The notes: generated by a model from the letters alone, not told the origin. A DNA stretch of 17,666 nt from Spirochaetales bacterium (GCA_017475725.1 JAFVFA010000266.1:1-17666), one strand, 5' to 3'. Counted from the stretch's first letter, positions 1 through 7,916 are shown. Numbers and translations are program-made.

Positions 1-811
1 GGTTCAGCATGACCTCGAAGATGTCGTTTCCGCCCACGTAGATTGAGGAGATTCCACCGAAGAAGAACATCAGGGAGTTTCCGATGAAGAACGCTATGAC
101 AGTTGTGATGACTCCGGCCTTGCCGTTCCTGGCGAACCTTGTGAAGTTCGGGGTTGCAGTGCCTCCGGAGACGAAGGAACCGACGACCAGACCTGCTCCG
201 CCTATAACCGTCAGGGAGCCGGAGGACTTGGCGAACTGGTCGACAAGTGTCGAGTCACCCCTTGCAACAGCCATGATCATAGCGACTGTACCGAGGATGG
301 CAACACACGGAACCGCGATGTAGCTGACTATGGTCAGTGACTTGATCCCGAAGTATGCGGAGGCTGTCATGCAGATTCCGGCCACTATGACCAGGATCCA
401 CTCAGCCGCGACACTTCCACCAAGAAGCTCGTTTGCAACCGGGATGGCGAACATTGCCACACCGACGCCGAACCAGCCGATCTGTGTGAAGGCGATCATG
501 GCGGAAGGAAGATATGAGCCCCTCTTTCCGAAGGCCTTCCTTGACAGGAGGTCAAGGCTCATTCCCGTCTTTGCCCCTACGTAGCCCAGAAGTCCGGTAT
601 AGACTGCCAGAATCGCTCCACCGAAGATCAGGGCACCAATGAACCCGCCCAGATCCAAGCCGTCAGCCAGCTGCTGTCCGACCCACATCGATGCCGAGAA
701 GAACGTGAATCCCAGCATGATCATGAACATTGTGAGAAAACTTCTTCTTGCACTTGACGGCACTGCGCTTTCGGCGTAGTCCACATCGACTTTTGCGTTT
801 TCCTTTGCCAT
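1..811 (-). CDS. codB: Cytosine permease CodB (3' end cut by window edge)
   Basis: Imports cytosine across the inner membrane; NCS1 nucleobase transporter family. The 270 visible residues align by eye along their length with E. coli CodB (419 aa): an N-terminal PxSARR segment, a first helix reading LGFTFFSASMWVGQQL, then YTGLLGYVGAKTGMSLDLL, IGWFGVGVAMFAIPV, and a conserved VVGSFVSGGTATPNFTRFARN-like stretch near residues 215-235. Several hydrophobic membrane helices are visible; roughly the last 150 residues lie beyond base 1. The ATG at 811 is preceded by GGAGGTGAT (817-825), a strong ribosome site. It starts 24 bp after the phosphoribosyltransferase-like gene on the same strand, so the two are probably co-transcribed. 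No cytosine deaminase is visible, though one could lie past the edge. Confidence 0.93.
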   Translation of the reverse strand, partial: MAKENAKVDVDYAESAVPSSARRSFLTMFMIMLGFTFFSASMWVGQQLADGLDLGGFIGALIFGGAILAVYTGLLGYVGAKTGMSLDLLSRKAFGKRGSYLPSAMIAFTQIGWFGVGVAMFAIPVANELLGGSVAAEWILVIVAGICMTASAYFGIKSLTIVSYIAVPCVAILGTVAMIMAVARGDSTLVDQFAKSSGSLTVIGGAGLVVGSFVSGGTATPNFTRFARNGKAGVITTVIAFFIGNSLMFFFGGISSIYVGGNDIFEVMLN

Positions 812-835
812 TTATATCACCTCCGTTTAGTGATT

Positions 836-1969
836 TCAGATCATGTACTTCCTGAGGACTGTGGAGAACTCCTTGATTCTCTTCCTTGCAAGCTTCTCAA
901 GCGAGAGGTCCTTGCAGCTCTGGATGAAACCCTTCTCCTGCACATAGAGCCAATGCGTCAGGTCCGGGTCAAGGGACTGGTAGACGCAGTCCTTCAGCCA
1001 ATCCTCATAGGAGATGTCGATGCTGTGTCCGAGCTTCTCCTCCAGAAGGGCGGTGAAATCAATCTCCGAGGCATGGTCTGCAACGTGGTTCCAGAACTCC
1101 AGAACCTCCTTGATGTGCTCGCTGATCTCGTATCTGCGCGCTCCGCCGTCGTAGATTGTGCACTTCTCGAACAGGGGCGCCTGCATGGAGAGCGTCTGCC
1201 TCCTGAACTCAGGTGCGACGATTCCACCCTTCCAATAGAAATCGACGTCAGCGATATTGATACCACTGACGCCTCTGTCCCCTTCCTCATAGCAATTGAA
1301 GATGCCTTCGTAGTTGATGGTTATGAAACCCTCGAACTCCGGCCAGTACTCCCTGATCTCTCTGGTGTACCTCTCGAAGAGGGTTATCGACTTCCTTCCA
1401 CCGATGTTGAAGAAGATTATGTTCCTGAGCTTCTTGCCAGCCTTCCTGTAGCAGTCCAGCAGGAAGTCCAGGCACTTGCAGACCGTGACTCCGCTGGCGA
1501 TTATGTCACCTATCATCAGGGTCGAGTCCGGAACGATGGCTATCTTGTTGTATTTGATCTCCAGGCCTGTGATCTCAACGCCTGTGAACACCCTCTCTGA
1601 CGAGAGAAAGCTGATGTCATGGACCCTGATGTGCTCGTTGTGGCAGGCCTCCTCAAGCGGATAGTTCAGAGCACCTCTGAGGATGCTGAGGATGTTCGCC
1701 TTGGTGATGCTTCCGTTGTCCTTCAGGAAGTGGAGCATCTGGGATGTCGAGTGCACCATGGAGCGATAGACGTCATATCCGACGACTTCAGGGAAGTTCA
1801 TCAGCTTGCGGGTCTCCGTCTCCGATATGATGTAGTATTGATTCAGAAAGTCGCCTTTGAGGGAATAGCAGGCAACACCCTGGTCTGTGAACCTGTGAAG
1901 AAGCTGCACTTCCTTCCAGAAATCTTCGGCTGTGTTTTTTTCGTTCGCGATAATCATACCGCACTTCAT
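836..1969 (-). CDS. Phosphoribosyltransferase-like protein, 377 aa, upstream of codB
   Basis: A soluble protein with a type I phosphoribosyltransferase core. Residues 143-163 hold the PRPP-loop pattern (KIAIVPDSTLMIGDIIASGVT), comparable to the D-x-G-D-x-I-A-S-G-x-T loop of uracil and related phosphoribosyltransferases. SILRGALNYPLEEA at 95-108 resembles the earlier R-x-G strand-loop. At 377 aa it is much longer than uracil phosphoribosyltransferase (about 208 aa): the core is flanked by about 85 N-terminal and 180 C-terminal residues I do not recognise. Pairing with codB suggests base salvage or sensing of nucleobase/PRPP, but this is inference. The start is uncertain: neither ATG 1969 nor ATG 1957 (residue 5) has a clear ribosome site, and the gap to the preceding terminator is only about 40 bp, with a possible TTGAAC/TTGATA promoter that would give almost no leader. 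Confidence 0.72.
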   Translation of the reverse strand: MKCGMIIANEKNTAEDFWKEVQLLHRFTDQGVACYSLKGDFLNQYYIISETETRKLMNFPEVVGYDVYRSMVHSTSQMLHFLKDNGSITKANILSILRGALNYPLEEACHNEHIRVHDISFLSSERVFTGVEITGLEIKYNKIAIVPDSTLMIGDIIASGVTVCKCLDFLLDCYRKAGKKLRNIIFFNIGGRKSITLFERYTREIREYWPEFEGFITINYEGIFNCYEEGDRGVSGINIADVDFYWKGGIVAPEFRRQTLSMQAPLFEKCTIYDGGARRYEISEHIKEVLEFWNHVADHASEIDFTALLEEKLGHSIDISYEDWLKDCVYQSLDPDLTHWLYVQEKGFIQSCKDLSLEKLARKRIKEFSTVLRKYMI

Positions 1970-2008
1970 ATCAACATAAAAACGCCCGCTTGTTCAATAG
2001 CTTTTCCC

Positions 2009-2040
2009 AAAAAAAATCTGCACCCCGGAGGATGCAGATT
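2009..2040 (-). terminator. Rho-independent terminator after garR
   Basis: Inverted repeat AATCTGCA (2015-2022) and TGCAGATT (2033-2040) with a 10-nt loop. On the minus strand it runs into an eight-base T tract. It lies 20 bp past the garR stop and separates that gene from the phosphoribosyltransferase-codB pair. Confidence 0.85.
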
Positions 2041-2059
2041 CATTGGACGATCAATCAAG

Positions 2060-2944
2060 TCAGCGGCCGATCTTGATACCTGTAAGGTACTCGTAGTACT
2101 TGGCAATTGCGCTGTGGTCGTTCTGTCCGCAGTCGTGGGCATGCAGCCACTCCAGGATCTCCTTGACCTCTGCAGTCATCGGAACCGGAGCTCCCACGCT
2201 GTGTGCGCAGTCCAGTGCGTTGTTCAGGTCCTTGATGTGAAGGTCGATCTTGAAGCCCGGCTTGTCGTTTCCGGCGATCATCATAGGGGCCTTTGCGTTC
2301 ATGACGGTGCTTCCGGCAAGTCCGCCCTTGATGGCCTCGAAGACCAGCTGAGGATCGACACCAGCCTTCTGTGCAAGGGTCAGAGCCTCTGCAAGAGCCT
2401 GGATGTTACATGCAACGATGATCTGGTTTGCAAGCTTTGTTGTATTTCCAGCGCCAACCTCACCGCAGCGAACCACTGAAGCGCCCATCTTTCCAAGCAG
2501 ATCCTTGTACTTGTCGAAGACTTCCTGTTTTCCGCCGACCATGAAGCTCAGTGTTCCGTCGATTGCCTTCGGCTCTCCACCTGAGACAGGAGCATCCAGC
2601 ATGTCGATGCCCTTCTTCTCGAGCTCGGCATAGATCTCCTTGCTTGCCACAGGGTTGATTGAGGAGCAGTCGATGAATGTGGTGCCCTTTCTCATGTATG
2701 ATGCAACGCCGCTCTCGCCAAGCATGACAGCCTTGACGTGAGGGCTGTTCGGAAGCATTGTGATGACCAGATCACAGGTCTTTCCGATCTCCTCGTTCGA
2801 TGAAGCCTTAGCTCCGCATGCTACAACCTCTTCCACGGCAGCCTTGTTCAGGTCACTGACAAGAAGGTCTGTGTATCCAGCCTTGAGAAGGTTCTTTGCC
2901 ATGGGCTTTCCCATTATTCCAAGTCCGATGAATCCGATTTTCAT
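2060..2944 (-). CDS. garR: 2-hydroxy-3-oxopropionate (tartronate semialdehyde) reductase
   Basis: NAD(P)H-dependent reduction of tartronate semialdehyde to D-glycerate, in glucarate/galactarate or glyoxylate use; cytosolic beta-hydroxyacid dehydrogenase family. The protein has 294 residues, the same as E. coli GarR, and matches it closely by eye. Seen: Rossmann GLGIMG at 7-12, ITMLPNSPHVK at 61-71, substrate-binding DAPVSGGEPKAIDG at 117-130, catalytic lysine K170 in GAGNTTKLANQ, GGLAGSTVMNAKAP, and the C-terminal IDLHIKDLNNALD. The frame stays open to an ATG at 3001, but ATG 2944 is preferred: AAGGAGA sits just upstream and the Rossmann fold starts immediately. It is monocistronic, between its own promoter and terminator. 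No other glycerate-pathway gene is nearby, so the pathway source is unknown. GarR and GlxR cannot be separated from sequence alone. Confidence 0.92.
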   Translation of the reverse strand: MKIGFIGLGIMGKPMAKNLLKAGYTDLLVSDLNKAAVEEVVACGAKASSNEEIGKTCDLVITMLPNSPHVKAVMLGESGVASYMRKGTTFIDCSSINPVASKEIYAELEKKGIDMLDAPVSGGEPKAIDGTLSFMVGGKQEVFDKYKDLLGKMGASVVRCGEVGAGNTTKLANQIIVACNIQALAEALTLAQKAGVDPQLVFEAIKGGLAGSTVMNAKAPMMIAGNDKPGFKIDLHIKDLNNALDCAHSVGAPVPMTAEVKEILEWLHAHDCGQNDHSAIAKYYEYLTGIKIGR

Positions 2945-3028
2945 AGTTGTTCTCCTTATTGTATTTCCCAAATGCATTAAGCAGAGGGATTTCCTTACCA
3001 TGTCACATCCCGGATTATATCAAAAGGA

Positions 3029-3060
3029 ATTATAAAAATATACTTTAATTTGACCAAATT
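3029..3060 (-). promoter_or_regulatory. Candidate garR promoter with overlapping palindrome
   Basis: On the minus strand TTGGTC (3052-3057) lies 17 bp from a consensus TATAAT (3029-3034). The palindrome AATTTG-AC-CAAATT (3047-3060) covers the -35 box and could be a repressor site. A second TATAAT at 3014-3019 lacks a good -35 box. Confidence 0.55.
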
Positions 3061-3129
3061 TATAAAATATTGGATTCTTGTTGACTTTGTCGGGTTGGTT
3101 CTTGATTAGCATGCGAACTCATGATAGAT

Positions 3130-3159
3130 TGTACACAATTAAAATGTACACAATTAAAA
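3130..3159 (+). repeat. Tandem 15-bp direct repeat upstream of the NhaC-family gene
   Basis: TGTACACAATTAAAA occurs twice head to tail (3130-3144 and 3145-3159), 22 bp before the NhaC-family start codon. Each copy contains the palindrome TGTACA. The 15-bp repeat and its position suggest an operator or activator site, but no known regulator motif is recognised. A possible promoter upstream has TTGACT at 3081-3086, but its -10 box is poor. Confidence 0.6.
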
Positions 3160-3181
3160 CTTTCAGGTTGGAGGTTTCGGG

Positions 3182-4831
3182 ATGAAAAGGAACAGCAAGA
3201 CACTGTCATTTGCAGCCGGAGCGGTGGCTCTGGCTCTGATTGTGGTCTCTTTGATCTTCACAGAAGGGAATGTCGGGGAGGCTTACTCCTCAAGGTTCTT
3301 CGCCACAGTGTTCTCACTGCTCCCTGCGGTTGTGGCCATCACCCTGGCTCTCATAACCAAGGAGGTCTACTTCGCGCTCTTCGCAGGCATAGTGGTCGGT
3401 GCCCTCCTCTATTCGAACGGAAGTGTGGAGCTGGCACTGAACACCATGCTCTATGACCCTGACGGAGGCCTTGTGACCAATCTCACAGACCGCTCCCATG
3501 CCAGCATCCTGGTGTTCGTCACACTTCTGGGCACCCTTGTCGTGCTGATGAACAGATCAGGTGGAGCCGCCGCTTTCGGGGCATGGGCCAAGAAGCACAT
3601 AAAGACAAAGCTGGGCGCACAGCTTGCAACCATCTTCATCGGACTTCTCATCTTTGTGGATGACGGCTTCAACTGCATGACAGTCGGTTCCGTCATGCGC
3701 CCCATTACGGACAGCCACAACGTATCAAGGGCCAAGCTGGCATACATCCTGGATTCCACTGCAGCACCCGTCTGCATAATCGCGCCGATATCCTGCTGGG
3801 CGGCCGCTGTAACCTATGCGGTGCCTGAATCCATGGGCATAAACGGATTCGCCATGTTCATAAGGACCATCCCATACAACCTCTATGCCCTGGGGACCCT
3901 CTTCATGCTGTTCGCCATGTCATTCCTCAGATTCGACTACGGTCCGATGCTCAAGCATGAGCAGAACGCGATGAACGGTGACCTCTTCACCTCAGGAGAC
4001 CTCCCCTATTCTGAGGAGACCGACACCAAAGAGGTCGGAAGCCTCTCCTACCTGGCGCTTCCCGTCGTCTCCCTCATTGTCCTCTGCATACTCGGAATGG
4101 CCTACACTGGCGGATTCTTCTCAGGAGTCAACCTCAGAGACGCGCTCGCCGATGCTGACTCGGCCAGAGGGCTGGTCATGGGCACACTGCTCACAGTGCT
4201 TATAACATTCTGGTTCTACATGTCAAAGGGCGTCATGTCCTTCAAGGTCTTCTTCGAGAGCTTCGCCGCAGGTTTCAGAAGCATGTGTGCACCGATGATC
4301 ATCCTGATCCTCTCATGGAACCTCTCCGGAATGACAGGACTGCTCGGAGCCGCCGACTTCATCCACAATGTGGTGCTCCAGTCGGCATCGTCACTGCAGG
4401 CCCTGATACCCGCAGTCATCTTCGCCGTCTCCGTCTTCCTCGCATTCGCCACGGGAACCAGCTGGGGGACCTTCACCATCCTGATACCCATTGTCTGTGC
4501 AGTCTTCCCTCCGGAGTCGGAGATGCTTGTGATCTCGATTTCGGCCTGTCTTGCCGGCGCAGTCTGCGGGGACCACTGCTCACCGATCTCGGACACCACC
4601 ATAATGTCCTCGGCAGGGGCCAAGTGCAACCACATCAACCATGTGACCACCCAGATGCCCTATGCACTGACAGTCGCCGGAACCTGTGTGGTGGGCTATC
4701 TGATCTCAGGCATCATAGGCTACAGAACCGACAGCCCGCTTGCAATCATTGCAACGCCCGCGATGTTCCTGCTCCTTTTCATTGTTCTCATTGTTCTCAG
4801 GAAGAGAAAATCTGCTACAATCAAGGGCTGA
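3182..4831 (+). CDS. NhaC-family Na+/H+ antiporter-like transporter
   Basis: Integral membrane secondary carrier of the NhaC family, which includes Na+/H+ exchangers and relatives such as the malate/lactate antiporter MleN. The 549-residue protein is almost all hydrophobic helices. The family signature GDHCSPISDTTIMSSAGA is at about 463-480, with FVDDGFNCMTVGSVMRPITD near 160-180 and FATGTSWGTF near 420. ATG 3182 is supported by GGAGG at 3170-3174 (7-nt spacing). It begins 22 bp after the tandem TGTACA repeat and ends 18 bp before the flavin reductase-rubredoxin gene, so the two probably form an operon. The substrate is not settled by sequence: Na+/H+ exchange is the family default, but organic-acid or amino-acid exchange is possible. 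No signs of truncation. Confidence 0.88.
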   Translation: MKRNSKTLSFAAGAVALALIVVSLIFTEGNVGEAYSSRFFATVFSLLPAVVAITLALITKEVYFALFAGIVVGALLYSNGSVELALNTMLYDPDGGLVTNLTDRSHASILVFVTLLGTLVVLMNRSGGAAAFGAWAKKHIKTKLGAQLATIFIGLLIFVDDGFNCMTVGSVMRPITDSHNVSRAKLAYILDSTAAPVCIIAPISCWAAAVTYAVPESMGINGFAMFIRTIPYNLYALGTLFMLFAMSFLRFDYGPMLKHEQNAMNGDLFTSGDLPYSEETDTKEVGSLSYLALPVVSLIVLCILGMAYTGGFFSGVNLRDALADADSARGLVMGTLLTVLITFWFYMSKGVMSFKVFFESFAAGFRSMCAPMIILILSWNLSGMTGLLGAADFIHNVVLQSASSLQALIPAVIFAVSVFLAFATGTSWGTFTILIPIVCAVFPPESEMLVISISACLAGAVCGDHCSPISDTTIMSSAGAKCNHINHVTTQMPYALTVAGTCVVGYLISGIIGYRTDSPLAIIATPAMFLLLFIVLIVLRKRKSATIKG

Positions 4832-4849
4832 GACAGAAAGGAGGCCGCA

Positions 4850-5467
4850 ATGGACGCAAAGGCTTTGTTCAACATTTCATATGGGATCTTCATGCTTGCC
4901 ACGAAGGATGGGGATAGAGTCAACGGATGCATCACCAACACTTGTATGCAGGTGGCAAATGCGCCCACAAGGATAGCGATTGCCTGCATCAACAGGAACC
5001 TGACCTGCGAGATGCTCAAGAGCAGCGGAGTCTTCACCATGAGCATCCTGGACCAGAGCGCCACATTCGAGACGGTCAGGAGATTCGGCCTGCAGAGCGG
5101 GCGCAAGGTGGACAAGTTCGCCGACTTCCCCTGCCCGACCAATGGGAACGGCATTCCGTACCTGCCTGACCAGACCTGCGCCGTCATCAGCGCCCACGTG
5201 GTCAGCAGCCAGGACCTGGGAAGCCACACCCTCTTCATCGCCGAGGTCGATGATGCGGTACGGACAAGCGACCTTGCACCACTGACCTACAACGACTACC
5301 AGAACAACGTGAAGCCAAAGCCGGCTGCTGCAGTGCAGAGGAAGATAGTCGGCTGGCGCTGCAGGATCTGCGGATACGAGTACAAGGGAGAGACCCTTCC
5401 TGCCGACTTCATCTGCCCCCTCTGCGGCCATGATGTCAGCGATTTCGAGCCTATATACGAAAACTAG
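4850..5467 (+). CDS. Flavin reductase-rubredoxin fusion (high-molecular-weight rubredoxin type)
   Basis: Cytosolic redox protein of 205 residues. Residues 1-150 form an FMN-binding flavin reductase domain of the kind seen in high-molecular-weight rubredoxins: NISYGIFMLATKDGDRVNGCITNT, then a CEMLKSSGVFTMSIL segment. Residues 168-203 are a compact rubredoxin domain whose four iron ligands are visible as C171, C174, C189 and C192 (CRICGY and CPLCGH). The two Cys pairs are only 15 residues apart, so the knuckle loop is shortened relative to a classic ~52-residue rubredoxin. Such proteins pass electrons from NAD(P)H to flavodiiron or rubrerythrin partners during O2/peroxide detoxification in anaerobes; that partner role is inferred. 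ATG 4850 follows AAAGGAGG. The last gene of the NhaC-family operon; it converges on the aldo/keto reductase 9 bp away with no terminator between. Confidence 0.9.
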   Translation: MDAKALFNISYGIFMLATKDGDRVNGCITNTCMQVANAPTRIAIACINRNLTCEMLKSSGVFTMSILDQSATFETVRRFGLQSGRKVDKFADFPCPTNGNGIPYLPDQTCAVISAHVVSSQDLGSHTLFIAEVDDAVRTSDLAPLTYNDYQNNVKPKPAAAVQRKIVGWRCRICGYEYKGETLPADFICPLCGHDVSDFEPIYEN

Positions 5468-5476
5468 GACATTGAA

Positions 5477-6355
5477 TCAGAATTTGTTCTCGTCCGGGTT
5501 CCTCTGTGGTGTGATGTCCAGGGCTGCATAGTCCAGTCCCGCGATCAGATTGCAGTCATCCTCGGACAGCTCGAAGTCGAAGACCTTGGAGTTCTCCACT
5601 ATCCTGCTTTCTGTCACGCTCTTTGGAAGCGGTATTACACCCTGCTGCATGCTCCACCGGATGCAGATCTGTGATATTGGTCTGCCGTACTTCTCGGAAA
5701 GGGATCTGAGCTCCGGGCTTCCGAAGGTCCCACCGGTGCCAAGCGGGCTGTAGCCCTCAACAACCATGCCATGCTCCCTGCAGTATCCCACGAGCTCCCT
5801 CTGGGCAATGCCGGGACATATCTTGATCTGGTCAACCATGGGTGCGACCTTGGCCGTCTCCATTAGCGCCCCAATGTGCCTCTCGAAGAAGTTCGACAGC
5901 CCGATGGCTCTGAGTCTGCCGTCTGCATAGGCCTCTTCCATGGCCTTCCAGGAGCCTGCATTGGCCTCCTTCCAGCATTCACGGAAGAAGATCGGGTTCG
6001 GCCAGTGGATCAGGTAAAGGTCCAGGTAGTCAAGGCCCATCAGGTCCAGGGACCTTGAGATGGCAGCCTTTGTGGCCTCATAGCCATGCTCCTTGTTGTG
6101 GAGCTTGGTTGTTATGAAAAGCTCCTCCCTTCTGACCTCGCCATCCTTCAGGAAGTCGTTTATGGCCCTTCCCACGCTCTCCTCGTTGCCGTAGGCGGTG
6201 GCGGTGTCTATATGTCTGTAACCGGCTTTGAGCGCGGCAAGCACGGACCTGTACGCCACATCCCCGTCAGGTGTCTGCCAGGTGCCGAAGCCGATGCAAG
6301 GGATCTTTGTCCCGTTTGCCAGTGTATATGTTGAAGAAAGTGATGTGAGTTCCAT
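5477..6355 (-). CDS. Aldo/keto reductase, NAD(P)H-dependent
   Basis: Cytosolic TIM-barrel oxidoreductase of 292 residues that reduces aldehydes or ketones with NAD(P)H; specific substrate unknown. The catalytic tetrad is complete: D50 and Y55 in RHIDTATAYGNE, K84 in ITTKLHNK, and H117 in YLIHWPNP. RAIGLSNF, VEGYSPLGTG and IPLPKSVTESRIVEN match the cofactor- and substrate-side segments of the family (DkgA/YvgN-like size). ATG 6355 is preceded by GGGGGAG. A promoter lies immediately upstream, and the symporter terminator overlaps its -35 region, so it is transcribed alone. A housekeeping detoxification role (e.g. methylglyoxal) is a guess from the family. Confidence 0.9.
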   Translation of the reverse strand: MELTSLSSTYTLANGTKIPCIGFGTWQTPDGDVAYRSVLAALKAGYRHIDTATAYGNEESVGRAINDFLKDGEVRREELFITTKLHNKEHGYEATKAAISRSLDLMGLDYLDLYLIHWPNPIFFRECWKEANAGSWKAMEEAYADGRLRAIGLSNFFERHIGALMETAKVAPMVDQIKICPGIAQRELVGYCREHGMVVEGYSPLGTGGTFGSPELRSLSEKYGRPISQICIRWSMQQGVIPLPKSVTESRIVENSKVFDFELSEDDCNLIAGLDYAALDITPQRNPDENKF

Positions 6356-6374
6356 TGGTCTCCCCCTGTAGACA

Positions 6375-6404
6375 AATCTACCTGTTGGCCCTACCCTTGG
6401 TCAA
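6375..6404 (-). promoter_or_regulatory. Candidate promoter for the aldo/keto reductase
   Basis: On the minus strand TTGACC (6399-6404) is followed after 17-18 bp by GTAGAT/TAGATT (6375-6381), predicting a very short leader that carries the ribosome site. The -35 box abuts the T tract of the upstream terminator. The -10 match is mediocre. Confidence 0.45.
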
Positions 6405-6433
6405 CAAAAAGGCCCTCGCTTTTCGCGAAGGCC
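6401..6433 (-). terminator. Rho-independent terminator after the Na+:alanine symporter
   Basis: GGCCCTCGC (6411-6419) pairs with GCGAAGGCC (6425-6433) with one mismatch and a 5-nt loop. On the minus strand the stem is followed by TTTTTGTTGA. It lies 21 bp past the symporter stop. Confidence 0.88.
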
Positions 6434-6454
6434 CCATGATTACTTTGCAGCGAT

Positions 6455-7819
6455 TCAATCCTTATCGACTCCGTTTGCCTTGAAGTAGTTCTTCTTCTCC
6501 TTCACAACCTCGTTGCTCAGAATCAGAAGACCAATCAGGTTCGGGATGATCATCAGACCGTTGAAGGTGTCTGCAAGGTCCCAGACAAAGCCCAGTGTAG
6601 TCTGGCTTCCAACGAAGATGGCCACAACCCAGAAGGCTCTGACAAAATACTTGCTCTTCTCTCCGAAGAGGTACTCGGCTGCCTGTGCGGCGTAGTCGTA
6701 GTAGCTGATCAGACAGGAGAAACCGAACAGGATGACAGATCCGATTGCAATCCAGTAGCCGATGTTTCCAGGAAGCATTGCCTTGAAGGCGTTGACTGTG
6801 AGCGTTGCTCCATCCAGCCCTGTTGTCCAGAGACCGGACATGACGATTGCCAATGCTGTGATGGTACAGACGACGATTGTATCAAGGAAGACCTCGATAG
6901 GTCCCCAGACTCCCTGCTCTGACGGTGAGTCGACCTTTGCAGGTGAATGGACCATGGCTGCGGTTCCAAGACCGGCCTCGTTGGAGTACATTCCTCTTGC
7001 AACACCCATCTTCATTGTCACCAGGATCGAACCGACTATTCCACCAGTTGCTGCGGATGGGTTGAAGGCAGCCTTCAGGATTGTCCAGACAGCTGCAGGA
7101 ACCTGTGTGATGTTCAGGAGAATGATGAACAGACCGGCGATCAGGTAGGCACCACCCATGAACGGGGCGATGACTGCACATACATAACCGACTCTCTTGA
7201 CACCACCGAAGACGATGACACCTGTGATCACAGCAAGCGTGATGCCTGTTGCGATTGTAGGGATCTTGAACTCGTCGAAGAGTGTCGTTGCAATCGTGTT
7301 GGTGTCCACGATTCCGCTTATGACGAATGCAAACGGAATGACCAGAATCGAGAAGAGGATTCCAAGCCACTTCTGGTGAAGTCCATCAGCCAGATAGTAC
7401 ATGGCTCCGCCCTTGACGGTTCCGTCCTCGTTGAACTTTCTGTACTTGATTCCAAGCGTGATCTCGGCGAACTTCGAAGCCATTCCGAAGATGGCTGCGA
7501 TTATCATCCAGAACAGGGCACCAGGACCACCGATCACGATGGCGGTTGCAACACCTGCGATGTTTCCGGATCCGACGATTGCAGAGACACTGGTCATGGC
7601 AGCCTGGAATGAGGTGAGATCACCCTTTGCAGGTTTCTCCTCATCCTTCTTCTTGAATGCCTTTACGATTGTGTCCTTGAACAAGAACCCGAAGTGTCTG
7701 AACTGGAAGAACCCGAGTCTGATAGTGAAGAAAAGTCCAGTTGCGAAAATGAGCACCAGGATTGGCACTCCCCATACAATCCCATTAACAAAATCATTGA
7801 TGGCAACAATGACGTCCAT
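6455..7819 (-). CDS. Sodium:alanine/glycine symporter (AGCS family)
   Basis: Inner-membrane carrier importing alanine or glycine with Na+. The 454-residue protein is polytopic and carries the AGCS signature GSGNIAGVATA at 83-93, followed by IVIGGPGALFWM and the family's GGAMYYLADGL and ARGMYSNEAGLGTAAM segments. ATG 7819 is preferred over the in-frame TTG at 7828: GGGAGG would be only about 2 nt from the TTG but about 11 nt from the ATG. The gene has its own promoter and terminator, so it is monocistronic, and is divergent from the PLP decarboxylase. Its promoter shares an unusual -35/spacer sequence with the polar amino-acid ABC operon, and a 16-bp palindrome overlaps its -10 box. Alanine as substrate is from the family; glycine or another small amino acid is possible. 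Confidence 0.92.
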   Translation of the reverse strand: MDVIVAINDFVNGIVWGVPILVLIFATGLFFTIRLGFFQFRHFGFLFKDTIVKAFKKKDEEKPAKGDLTSFQAAMTSVSAIVGSGNIAGVATAIVIGGPGALFWMIIAAIFGMASKFAEITLGIKYRKFNEDGTVKGGAMYYLADGLHQKWLGILFSILVIPFAFVISGIVDTNTIATTLFDEFKIPTIATGITLAVITGVIVFGGVKRVGYVCAVIAPFMGGAYLIAGLFIILLNITQVPAAVWTILKAAFNPSAATGGIVGSILVTMKMGVARGMYSNEAGLGTAAMVHSPAKVDSPSEQGVWGPIEVFLDTIVVCTITALAIVMSGLWTTGLDGATLTVNAFKAMLPGNIGYWIAIGSVILFGFSCLISYYDYAAQAAEYLFGEKSKYFVRAFWVVAIFVGSQTTLGFVWDLADTFNGLMIIPNLIGLLILSNEVVKEKKNYFKANGVDKD

Positions 7820-7875
7820 TACCCCCAATTCCTCCCTATGCCAAAAAAAATCAAAGGTGAACTGTACAAGTTTTT

Positions 7876-7916
7876 TAGTGTAAGGACACTATAAAGGCAT
7901 AAGGGGTAAGGGTCAA
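7876..7916 (-). promoter_or_regulatory. Promoter and operator of the Na+:alanine symporter
   Basis: On the minus strand TTGACC (7911-7916), a 17-bp spacer and TATAGT (7888-7893) form a near-consensus sigma-70 promoter. The palindrome TAGTGT-AAGG-ACACTA (7876-7891) overlaps the -10 box and start region and is a plausible repressor site. A TGTACA palindrome lies in the leader at 7863-7868. Confidence 0.72.

Noticed and set aside
830..1600. Long open frame of 256 codons on the plus strand
   Set aside because: It is antisense to the phosphoribosyltransferase-like gene, has no ribosome site and shows no family features.
2945..3001. Nineteen-residue N-terminal extension of GarR
   Set aside because: The extension precedes the Rossmann start, contains the ribosome site for ATG 2944, and is absent from E. 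coli GarR.
7820..7828. TTG start three codons upstream for the alanine symporter
   Set aside because: The GGGAGG ribosome site would be only about 2 nt away; the ATG at 7819 fits better.
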